Assembly (NCBI GenBank): GCA_035633415.1
Contig: DASQEZ010000003.1
Coordinates: forward strand, 1-38,254
DNA from: Fodinibacter sp035633415
Lineage (GTDB): Bacteria; Actinomycetota; Actinomycetes; Actinomycetales; Dermatophilaceae
Direction of reading: 5' to 3'
Length of the DNA stretch: 38,254 nucleotides
Shown here: one piece after another, positions 32,716-38,254 of the stretch
How the letters are laid out: each line of letters begins with the position of its first letter
Position numbering within the stretch: the first letter of the stretch is position 1
Translations under genes and position numbers: made by a program
The notes under the pieces: model-generated
What the model was told of the DNA's origin: nothing
What the model saw: only the letters and a program-made list of their open reading frames with translations
The model's database searches: none

Positions 32716-34488
32716 TCAGCGGCGGCCGACGAACCAGCGGCGGATCCGCTCCACCCGCTCGAGCACCTGCTCGCTGGTGGCGGCGGCCAGCTCGGGCCCC
32801 CCGCACGCCCGGCGCAGGTCCAGGTGGATGCTCGCGTGCGGGGTGCCGGTCTTGGAGGAGTAGGCCGCGACGAGCTTGTTGAGCTCCTTGCGCTGCGCGG
32901 CCAGGGCCCGGTGGGCCGAGACCGGGCTGGGCCCGGTGCTCGTCGCCGCTGCCCCGCGCGCGCCCGCCGCCCTGGTCTGCTTCGCCTGCCGCTCGTTCAG
33001 CAGGGTCGCGACCTGGTCGGGCTCGAGCAGCCCGGGCAGGCCCAGGTAGTCCTGCTCCTCGTCGGAGCCGACGGCCGCGTGCAACCCGAACTGCTGGGCG
33101 TCGAAGAGGACGTGGTCGAAGTGGGCGTCGGACTCCAGCGCCTCGAAGGAGGTCTCCTCCAGCCCCGACGTCGTCTCGCTGCGGTTCGCGGCCGCGAGCA
33201 GCCCCTCCTCCTCGGCCCACAGCGACGCCTCCGCCTCGTCGGTGGTGGGGCGGTTCAGCGCGTGGTCGCGCTCCTCCTCCATCGTCGCGGCGTGGCTCAG
33301 GATCACCGGCACCGACGGGAGGAACACCGACGCGGTCTCGCCCCGCCGTCGGGCGCGCACGAAGCGGCCCACGGCCTGGGCGAAGAACAGCGGGGTCGAC
33401 GTCGAGGTCGCGTAGACGCCGACGCACAGCCGTGGCACGTCGACGCCCTCGGACACCATCCGCACCGCGACCATCCAGCGCGAGGTGTCACCGGCGAACG
33501 ACTCGATGCCGGCGCTGGCCCCCGTGTCGTCGGACAGCACGACGGTGGGGTCCTCGCCGGTGATGCCCTTGAGGATGCGCGCGTACGCGCGTGCCGAGGT
33601 CTGGTTCGAGGCGATGACGAGCCCACCGGCATCCGGCACGTGCCGCCGCACCTCGCTCAGCCGGGTGTCGGCGGCGGCCAGCACCGACGGCACCCATTCC
33701 CCCTTGGGGTCGAGCGCGGTGCGCCAGGCCTGGGCCGTCTGGTCCTTGGTCAGCGGCTCACCGAGCCGGGCCGCCACCTCGTCGCCGGCCTTGGTGCGCC
33801 AGCGCATCGCTCCGCCGTAGGCGAGGAAGAGCACCGGGCGCACGACGCCGTCACGCAGCGCCGCCGCATAGCCGTAGGAGTAGTCCGACGCCGAGCGCAG
33901 GACGCCGTCCTCACCCATCTCGTAGCGCACGAACGGGATCGGGCTGGTGTCCGAGCGGAACGGGGTGCCGGTGAGCGACAGCCGGCGGGTGGCCGGCTCG
34001 AACGCCTCGCGGATGCCGTCGCCCCACGACCGCGCGTCGCCGCCGTGGTGGATCTCGTCGAGGATGACCAGGGTCGGAGTCTCCTCGGTGCGCCGGCGGT
34101 GCAGGAGCGGCTTGGAGGCCACCTGGGCGTAGGTCAGCGCGACCCCGTCGTACTCGTGCGACTGCAGCGCGCTGGAGTTCGAGAAGGCGGGGTTGAGCTG
34201 GATGCCGACCCGGCCCGCCGCATCCGCCCACTGGGTCTTGAGGTGCTCGGTGGGGGCGACGACGGTCACGGCCCGGATGACGCCTCGGTCGAGCAGCTCG
34301 GTGGCGATGCGCAGGGCGTAGGTGGTCTTGCCCGCCCCGGGGGTGGCGACGGCGAGGAAGTCGCGCCGGCCGCTGGTGACGTAGGCGGCCAGGGCGTCCT
34401 CCTGCCACGCGCGCAGCTTCGCCGCGGTACCCCACGCCGCCCGCTCGGGGAAGGCGGGTGAGAGGTGTTCGGCGGCTGAGGTACTCAT
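32716..34488 (-). CDS. SF2 DEAH-type helicase
   Basis: A 590-residue superfamily 2 ATPase. Walker A is ATPGAGKTTYA, motif II is DEIHH, motif III SLTGTPF, and motif V/VI includes MVSEGVDVPRL and QAVGRFVRARR. A Lys/Arg and Gln-rich start (AKLRAWQEDALAAYV) matches type III restriction/Rad25-like helicases. The last 150 residues are charged and may mediate contacts. It probably acts on nucleic acids in repair or RNA turnover; a specific role is not known. The ATG at 34488 is chosen by homology; TATCGT lies 11 bases upstream. In other actinobacteria this type of helicase is often near DUF3039, as here. Confidence 0.88.
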   Translation of the reverse strand: MSTSAAEHLSPAFPERAAWGTAAKLRAWQEDALAAYVTSGRRDFLAVATPGAGKTTYALRIATELLDRGVIRAVTVVAPTEHLKTQWADAAGRVGIQLNPAFSNSSALQSHEYDGVALTYAQVASKPLLHRRRTEETPTLVILDEIHHGGDARSWGDGIREAFEPATRRLSLTGTPFRSDTSPIPFVRYEMGEDGVLRSASDYSYGYAAALRDGVVRPVLFLAYGGAMRWRTKAGDEVAARLGEPLTKDQTAQAWRTALDPKGEWVPSVLAAADTRLSEVRRHVPDAGGLVIASNQTSARAYARILKGITGEDPTVVLSDDTGASAGIESFAGDTSRWMVAVRMVSEGVDVPRLCVGVYATSTSTPLFFAQAVGRFVRARRRGETASVFLPSVPVILSHAATMEEERDHALNRPTTDEAEASLWAEEEGLLAAANRSETTSGLEETSFEALESDAHFDHVLFDAQQFGLHAAVGSDEEQDYLGLPGLLEPDQVATLLNERQAKQTRAAGARGAAATSTGPSPVSAHRALAAQRKELNKLVAAYSSKTGTPHASIHLDLRRACGGPELAAATSEQVLERVERIRRWFVGRR

Positions 34489-34524
34489 GGGCGACGGCAA
34501 CGATAACCGCCTCCGGCACCCGAC

Positions 34525-34566
34525 ACACCAGGGCCCCCGCATGTCGTGACGGGGGCCCCGGGTGTG
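34525..34566 (-). terminator. GC-rich hairpin between M43 protease and helicase genes
   Basis: A perfect 9-bp stem (GGGCCCCCG / CGGGGGCCC, 10-base loop), extended outward by CACACC / GGTGTG with one bulge. It follows the M43 stop and precedes the helicase promoter. No T-run. Confidence 0.7.
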
Positions 34567-34603
34567 CTATGGGCGGATCACTTACGTTGCCGCACAGGGG
34601 ATC

Positions 34604-35548
34604 TCACAGATTGCGGTACGCGAGGAACGCGTTCTGCATCCTCGTCGCCTGGCCCGCGGTGAACTGGGTCATGCACGCGTCGTCGCTGTAGTCCATGAAG
34701 TTGCGGATCGGGTCGGTGCCGGGCGCCGAGCAGGTGTCGCGGCCGACCGGGCAGCCGTAGGCGGGGGATGCCTCGGCCGGGGTGTCGGCCACGGAGTCGC
34801 CGGTGCCCGTGCACCCACCCTGGAAGGTGTGGAAGAGGTTCATCCAGTGACCGACCTCGTGCGTGGCGGTGTCGCCGAGGTTGTAGGGCGCGGCGGTGCC
34901 CCCGGGCACGGACTGGTCGAGGATCACGACCCCGTCGTAGGAGTCGTAGCGTGCCTTGGGGAAGGTCGCCCAGCCGAGCAGGCTGCCCCCGAGCCGGGCG
35001 GTGTAGATGTTGAGGTCGCCCATCGTGCCCTTGCGCAAGGCCCTCTTCATGTCCTTCTCGGCCTTGGACCCGCTGCGCAGGTTGGTGTACCACCGCGAGT
35101 TGACGGTGGTGTCGGTCGAGACGAGCCGGAACGAGAAGCCCGTCGCCGCGTACGCCGCGTTCAGCACGGAGATCTGGTTGGCGACCTGACCGGTGGTGAG
35201 CCTGCCGTTGGTGCCGTCGCTGATGACGTGCACGTGGACGTCGATGGTGGCGCCGGCGAAGGCCGCCGAGGCGCCCTCCGCGGCCTGTCCCCGAGCGTTC
35301 TCGGACAGTCCCCTGGCGGCCAGTGCCGTACGGAGCGCGGCCTCGTTGGCGCGCACCTGGGCGGCGGTGAGCTCGTTGGTGTCCTTGGCACCGGGCCTGG
35401 CGCGACCGGCGGCTTCGTGCGTGACGCATTCGGCGGAGACGGACGCCTCCCCGGCCATCGGGCGGGCGGAGGCGGAGGTGGCGGGAACGGCGAGCGCGGC
35501 GACGCCGAGGGCGAGCGCGGCCAGGGCGGTCATCGGGCGGATGGGCAT
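34604..35548 (-). CDS. Secreted M43-family zinc metalloprotease
   Basis: A 314-residue exported protease of the pappalysin/cytophagalysin (M43) family. A signal peptide (MPIRPMTALAALALGVAALA... SASA) is followed by a propeptide-like region of about 60 residues with one Cys (C41) and by the catalytic domain. Zinc ligands are in HEVGHWMNLFHTF: H230, E231 (catalytic), H234 and H240. The Met-turn is MDYSDDACM. Several Cys in the second half probably form disulfides. The free Cys in the propeptide could act as a cysteine switch (inference). Start at 35548 follows GAAAGG with 6-base spacing. Likely a single-gene transcript ending at the hairpin at 34525-34566. Confidence 0.93.
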   Translation of the reverse strand: MPIRPMTALAALALGVAALAVPATSASARPMAGEASVSAECVTHEAAGRARPGAKDTNELTAAQVRANEAALRTALAARGLSENARGQAAEGASAAFAGATIDVHVHVISDGTNGRLTTGQVANQISVLNAAYAATGFSFRLVSTDTTVNSRWYTNLRSGSKAEKDMKRALRKGTMGDLNIYTARLGGSLLGWATFPKARYDSYDGVVILDQSVPGGTAAPYNLGDTATHEVGHWMNLFHTFQGGCTGTGDSVADTPAEASPAYGCPVGRDTCSAPGTDPIRNFMDYSDDACMTQFTAGQATRMQNAFLAYRNL

Positions 35549-35569
35549 GGCGACCTTTCGGCAGGAGGT

Positions 35570-35603
35570 CCGCCCCGGCCCGGGGCGGCTGTGCCGAAAT
35601 CTA
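35570..35603 (-). promoter_or_regulatory. -10 box and 5'-leader hairpin of the M43 protease
   Basis: TAGATT at 35598-35603 (minus) is a good -10. Almost directly after the expected start point lies a perfect 9-bp stem (CCGCCCCGG / CCGGGGCGG, 1-base spacer) at 35570-35588. The ribosome site and ATG follow. The hairpin may stabilise or control the message. Confidence 0.5.
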
Positions 35604-35662
35604 GGACCGCACCGGCAAGCACCGGGTCTGGCCGGCGCAAAGGTCCGGTCAAACCTGGCGGG

Positions 35663-35965
35663 CTACTCGCCGCCGTCCTGCGGGGCGCGCAGGCCCTGGT
35701 AGATCTCCTTGCAGGTCGGGCAGACCGGGAACTTCTCCGGGTCGCGCCCGGGCACCCACACCTTCCCGCACAAGGCGGTCACCGGCTCACCGGACAGCGC
35801 GCTCTCGAGGATCTTCTCCTTGCGCACGTAGTGCGAGAAGCGTTCGTGGTCACCGGGCTCGGCGACCTCGGGCACGGTCTCGGTGCGCTCGAGCACTGCT
35901 GTCTGGGTCTGCGGCTGCCGCTGAGGGGCGTTCGGGTCGTCCAGCGGCGGCATCGTCTCGCTCAT
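35663..35965 (-). CDS. DUF3039 zinc-ribbon-like protein
   Basis: A 100-residue actinobacterial protein of DUF3039. The N-terminus is disordered. The C-terminal half has DHERFSHYVRKEKILESAL, then a Cys cluster CGKVWVPGRDPEKFPVCPTCKEIY, which with a nearby His suggests a zinc ribbon. Function unknown; it is highly conserved in actinobacteria. The ATG at 35965 lies 6 bases after TACACT (35972-35977) without a ribosome site, so the message is leaderless. It sits between the AlgH gene and the M43 protease on the same strand. Confidence 0.9.
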   Translation of the reverse strand: MSETMPPLDDPNAPQRQPQTQTAVLERTETVPEVAEPGDHERFSHYVRKEKILESALSGEPVTALCGKVWVPGRDPEKFPVCPTCKEIYQGLRAPQDGGE

Positions 35966-35971
35966 CCCGCG

Positions 35972-35977
35972 AGTGTA
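35972..35977 (-). promoter_or_regulatory. Leaderless -10 box (TACACT) of DUF3039 gene
   Basis: TACACT inside GGCATACACT, 6 bases before the ATG. Confidence 0.65.
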
Positions 35978-36003
35978 TGCCGCCGACCCGACCAGGGTTG
36001 GGG

Positions 36004-36564
36004 TCAGTTGAGCGACGGGTCGCTCGGGAACCAGGCGACCCAGCGCAGTGGATCGGGCTGGCGCCGCAGCACCCGTCGCCACAGCTCGTCCGGCTCGTCG
36101 GTGAAGACGTCGCGGCTCTCGCTACCCACGACGAACCACGAGCCGGTGGTGATCTCGACCTCGAGCTGGCCGGCGGACCACCCGGCGTACCCGGCGAAGA
36201 TGCGCAGGCCGGACACCTCGCGGACGACGAGCGTCGGCGGGGTGTCGAGGTCGACCAGTGCGACCGCCCCGAAGAGGCGGCGGACCCCGGTCGGCTCCGG
36301 GGAGTCGCCCGGCACGGCCACCAGGCCGAGCGCCGAGTCGAGCTGCACCGGCCCGCCCTGGAAGACCTTGGCGGGCCGGGTCGCGTGCTCCTCCCAGCCG
36401 GGCAGCACCGCGTCGACGTCGGCGTCGATGGGCCGGTTCAGCACCAGCCCCTGGGCTCCGTCGTCGTCGTGGTGCAGCACCAGGACCACACTGCGCCGGA
36501 AGACGCCCTCCTCGATCTGCGGTGTCGCGACGAGGAGCTGCCCGGTCGTGGGGGTCTGGCTCAC
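36004..36564 (-). CDS. YqgE/AlgH family protein
   Basis: A 186-residue cytoplasmic protein of the UPF0301/AlgH (DUF179) family. The start TGQLLVATPQIEEGVFRRSVVLVLHHDDDGAQGLVLNRP and the FQGGPVQ, VRRLFGAVALVD, GLRIFAGYAGWSAGQLE and SWFVV segments are typical. The molecular function is unsettled; AlgH was first linked to alginate regulation in Pseudomonas. The GTG at 36564 overlaps the DEAD-box helicase stop by 4 bases, so the two are co-translated. The overlap shows that at least the helicase 3' end belongs to this genome. Confidence 0.93.
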   Translation of the reverse strand: MSQTPTTGQLLVATPQIEEGVFRRSVVLVLHHDDDGAQGLVLNRPIDADVDAVLPGWEEHATRPAKVFQGGPVQLDSALGLVAVPGDSPEPTGVRRLFGAVALVDLDTPPTLVVREVSGLRIFAGYAGWSAGQLEVEITTGSWFVVGSESRDVFTDEPDELWRRVLRRQPDPLRWVAWFPSDPSLN

Positions 36565-37934
36565 CCGTCCATTCTGCCCCGGCTGTGGCCGGACCGTCCG
36601 GAGCTCTGGCGCGGACGTCCGCCACCGAAGGATCCGTGACCGCGGCTGGCGGGCCGGCCACCCGGTCGGCTGCCGCCGCGGCGACCGCCGTTCTTGCCGC
36701 CCTCGAGCACCGGGCGCCACACGGCATCCGGCACCGGAACGCCGCTCGGGGTACGACCACCGAGGGCCAGCACGACCGAGTCGCCCGGGGCGACCTTGGC
36801 GGTCAGCGCCTCGGCGCCGGCCCCCTCGACGATGCGGGTCACCATCTTGCGCTGGTGCGGCAGGGCGATCATGACGACCGCGCCCTCCTCACCGGCGCGC
36901 GCGGTGCGGCCGGCGCGGTGCAGGTAGTCCTTGTGGTCGGTCGGCGGGTCGACCTGCACGACCATGCCGACGTCGTCGACGTGGATGCCGCGCGCGGCGA
37001 CGTCTGTCGCCACCAGCACGTTCATCGAGCCGTCGCGGAACGCACCGAGCACCCGGTTGCGCACGGCCTGGGACAGACCACCGTGCAGGGATGCCGCGAA
37101 CACACCGCGCTCACGCAGCTCGCCGGCGATGCGGTCGGAACCGAGCTGGGTGCGGGCGAAGACGATGACGCGCCCGCCACGACCGGCGAGCTCGGCAGTG
37201 AGGGCCTTCTTGTCCTGCGGGTCGATGAGCAGCACGTGGTGGCTCATCGTCGTCACGGACGCCTGGGCCTCGTCGGTCGAGTGGGTGACCGGGTCGACGA
37301 GGTAGCGGTCGACCAGGGTGTCGATGCCCTTGTCGAGCGTCGCCGAGAAGAGCAGACGCTGGCCGCCCTGGGGGATCTCGTCGAGGATCGCGGTGACCTC
37401 GGGAAGGAAGCCCATGTCGGCCATGTGGTCCGCCTCGTCGAGCACAGCGATCTGGACGCCGCCGAGCTCGACCGCGCCGCGGTCCATCAGGTCGGCGAGC
37501 CGGCCCGGGGTGGCGACGAGGATGTCGATGCCCTTGTTGAGCGCCTTGATCTGCGGCTCGTAGGAGAGGCCGCCCGCGACAAGCTTGTGGCGCAGGCCGG
37601 TGACGTGCACGAAGGGCTCGAGCGCGTCGCTCACCTGCATGGCCAGCTCGCGGGTCGGCACGAGGATGAGCGCCTGACAGGTTGGCTCCAAGGAATTAAG
37701 CCGTTCGAGCATGGGCAGCAGATACGCGCCAGTCTTGCCGCTGCCTGTGCGGGCCTGCACCATGACATCATGCCCGGCCTGCAGGTAGGGGATCGTGCGC
37801 GCCTGGACGGGCATCAGCCCCGGCCAGCCGGCGCGGGCCACGGCCGCGCGCAGGGGATCGGATAGTTGGTCGAGGGCAATGTCCGGCAACAAATCGGTTG
37901 CCCCATCACCTGCCGAATTGGTTAGCTCGTTCAC
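36561..37934 (-). CDS. DEAD-box RNA helicase, apparently mosaic
   Basis: A 457-residue RhlE/DeaD-type helicase. The Q motif (MPVQARTIPY), Walker A ARTGSGKTGAY, PTRELAMQV, TPGRLADLM, DEADHMADMGF, FSATLD, the ATDVAARGIHV motif and HRAGRTARAG are all present; the C-terminal tail is Gly/Arg-rich and binds RNA. Start by GTG at 37934 has AAAGAGA about 6 bases upstream. Codons for residues 1 to about 85 include many A/T-ending triplets (CTA, AAT, GAT, GCA, ACT, TAT, TGT); the rest of the gene uses almost none. The switch is near 37,680, just before the PTREL motif. The gene as read may be a chimera of two helicases. A GTG further upstream (37991) is less likely. Confidence 0.8.
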   Translation of the reverse strand: MNELTNSAGDGATDLLPDIALDQLSDPLRAAVARAGWPGLMPVQARTIPYLQAGHDVMVQARTGSGKTGAYLLPMLERLNSLEPTCQALILVPTRELAMQVSDALEPFVHVTGLRHKLVAGGLSYEPQIKALNKGIDILVATPGRLADLMDRGAVELGGVQIAVLDEADHMADMGFLPEVTAILDEIPQGGQRLLFSATLDKGIDTLVDRYLVDPVTHSTDEAQASVTTMSHHVLLIDPQDKKALTAELAGRGGRVIVFARTQLGSDRIAGELRERGVFAASLHGGLSQAVRNRVLGAFRDGSMNVLVATDVAARGIHVDDVGMVVQVDPPTDHKDYLHRAGRTARAGEEGAVVMIALPHQRKMVTRIVEGAGAEALTAKVAPGDSVVLALGGRTPSGVPVPDAVWRPVLEGGKNGGRRGGSRPGGRPASRGHGSFGGGRPRQSSGRSGHSRGRMDG

Positions 37935-37974
37935 GGGAATCTCTTTTCGTGTGCGAAAGATAAAGTCATACGCT

Positions 37975-37980
37975 ATTTTA
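37975..37980 (-). promoter_or_regulatory. AT-rich -10 box (TAAAAT) before the helicase
   Basis: GTGCTAAAATAG on the minus strand, about 41 bases before the GTG, with an AT-rich leader carrying AAAGAGA. It is unlike the G+C-rich -10 boxes elsewhere in the window. Confidence 0.6.
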
Positions 37981-38010
37981 GCACATTCCACGCAGATTGC
38001 GCAGAATCCA

Positions 38011-38050
38011 GCAATACAAAACGCCCCCAGGGAGCGATCCCTGAGGGCGT
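38011..38050 (-). terminator. Classic intrinsic terminator of the partial gene
   Basis: A 13-bp stem with one G-T type mismatch (38021-38033 / 38038-38050, loop GCGA), followed on the minus strand by TTTGTATT. It is the only hairpin with a T-run in the window and lies 24 bases after the stop of the partial gene. Confidence 0.85.
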
Positions 38051-38073
38051 TGGTGCTTGATGGTCAACAAACG

Positions 38074-38253
38074 CTATTCGGCGTTGGCTACCACGAAGTT
38101 CGTATTGTACTCGTCGTAGTTCGAACGCACGCTCTCGACCACCCGCAGGCTGAAGACATGTTCGCCGTCGGGGAACTTGGTGGTGTCCAGGGTAACGGTG
38201 AACTCACCAGGAGTGGCGCCGGAGGCAACCCAGATCTTGCCGCTGTCAGAGCC
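38074..38253 (-). CDS. 3' end of a beta-sandwich-like protein (partial)
   Basis: The last 59 residues of a protein that enters from beyond the window and ends in TAG at 38074-38076. It reads as alternating beta strands (KIWVASG, GEFTVTLDTTKFPDGEHVFSLRVV, TNFVVANAE), as in immunoglobulin-like or fibronectin-like domains of extracellular or lipoprotein products. The sequence uses A/T-ending codons (AAT, GAA, CAT, GTT, CCT) much more than other genes here. The exact family cannot be told from the fragment. It is followed by the T-run terminator. Confidence 0.75.
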   Translation of the reverse strand, partial: GSDSGKIWVASGATPGEFTVTLDTTKFPDGEHVFSLRVVESVRSNYDEYNTNFVVANAE

Positions 38254-38254
38254 G

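Overview
The window is about 72% G+C, with almost exclusively G/C-ending codons, many GTG starts, 4-base ATGA/GTGA gene overlaps and several actinobacterial marker families (DUF3039, DUF2017 next to clpS, DUF3618, murI / Rv1339-type phosphodiesterase / rph / rdgB). It is chromosomal DNA of an actinomycete. Micrococcales, perhaps Intrasporangiaceae, is my best guess, but that is inference. No phage, IS element, CRISPR array or replication origin is visible.

Layout. 1-6.8 kb: the end of an unknown gene, a protein made of four tandem cold-shock domains, and an MMPL-type transporter overlapping a secreted coiled-coil YhgE/Pip-like partner. 6.8-7.8 kb: a decayed stretch with fragments of a SulP STAS domain and a sulfatase-modifying-factor (FGE) gene, plus one intact 46-aa reading frame. 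7.8-9.2 kb: an ArsR regulator and SRPBCC protein operon with a palindromic operator. 9.4-16.2 kb: M20 amidohydrolase, PrsW protease, oligoribonuclease, tRNA-His, a beta-lactamase-like lipoprotein, CopC, tRNA-Lys, GroES-like / DUF3618 / Bcp, tRNA-Leu. 16.3-22.7 kb: rdgB, rph, Rv1339-like phosphodiesterase and murI, then an epimerase and a GT4 glycosyltransferase, then clpS-DUF2017. 22.7-30.8 kb: tyrosine/homogentisate catabolism (hmgA, an unknown gene, fahA, hppD and a divergent Lrp/AsnC regulator) interleaved with RDD, DUF427 and alpha/beta-hydrolase genes. 30.8-36.6 kb: Tat-exported 5'-nucleotidase, SF2 helicase, secreted M43 metalloprotease, DUF3039, YqgE/AlgH. 36.6-38.25 kb: a DEAD-box RNA helicase and the end of an unrelated gene.

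How the genes work together. HppD, HmgA and FahA carry tyrosine breakdown from 4-hydroxyphenylpyruvate to fumarate and acetoacetate. No maleylacetoacetate isomerase is seen, and a gene of unknown function sits immediately before fahA. The four-gene murI block overlaps or is tightly spaced. Many genes lack a Shine-Dalgarno and instead have a TANNNT-like -10 box 6-8 bases before the start codon, so leaderless transcription looks common here. Two of these boxes precede mini-ORFs that overlap the start codons of the epimerase and the glycosyltransferase.

The last ~570 bases differ from the rest: about 55-60% G+C, A/T-ending codons, a T-rich intrinsic terminator and an AT-rich promoter. The change falls inside the DEAD-box helicase near its conserved PTREL motif, which suggests either an assembly chimera or a recombination junction. 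Everything beyond about 37,680 should be treated with caution.
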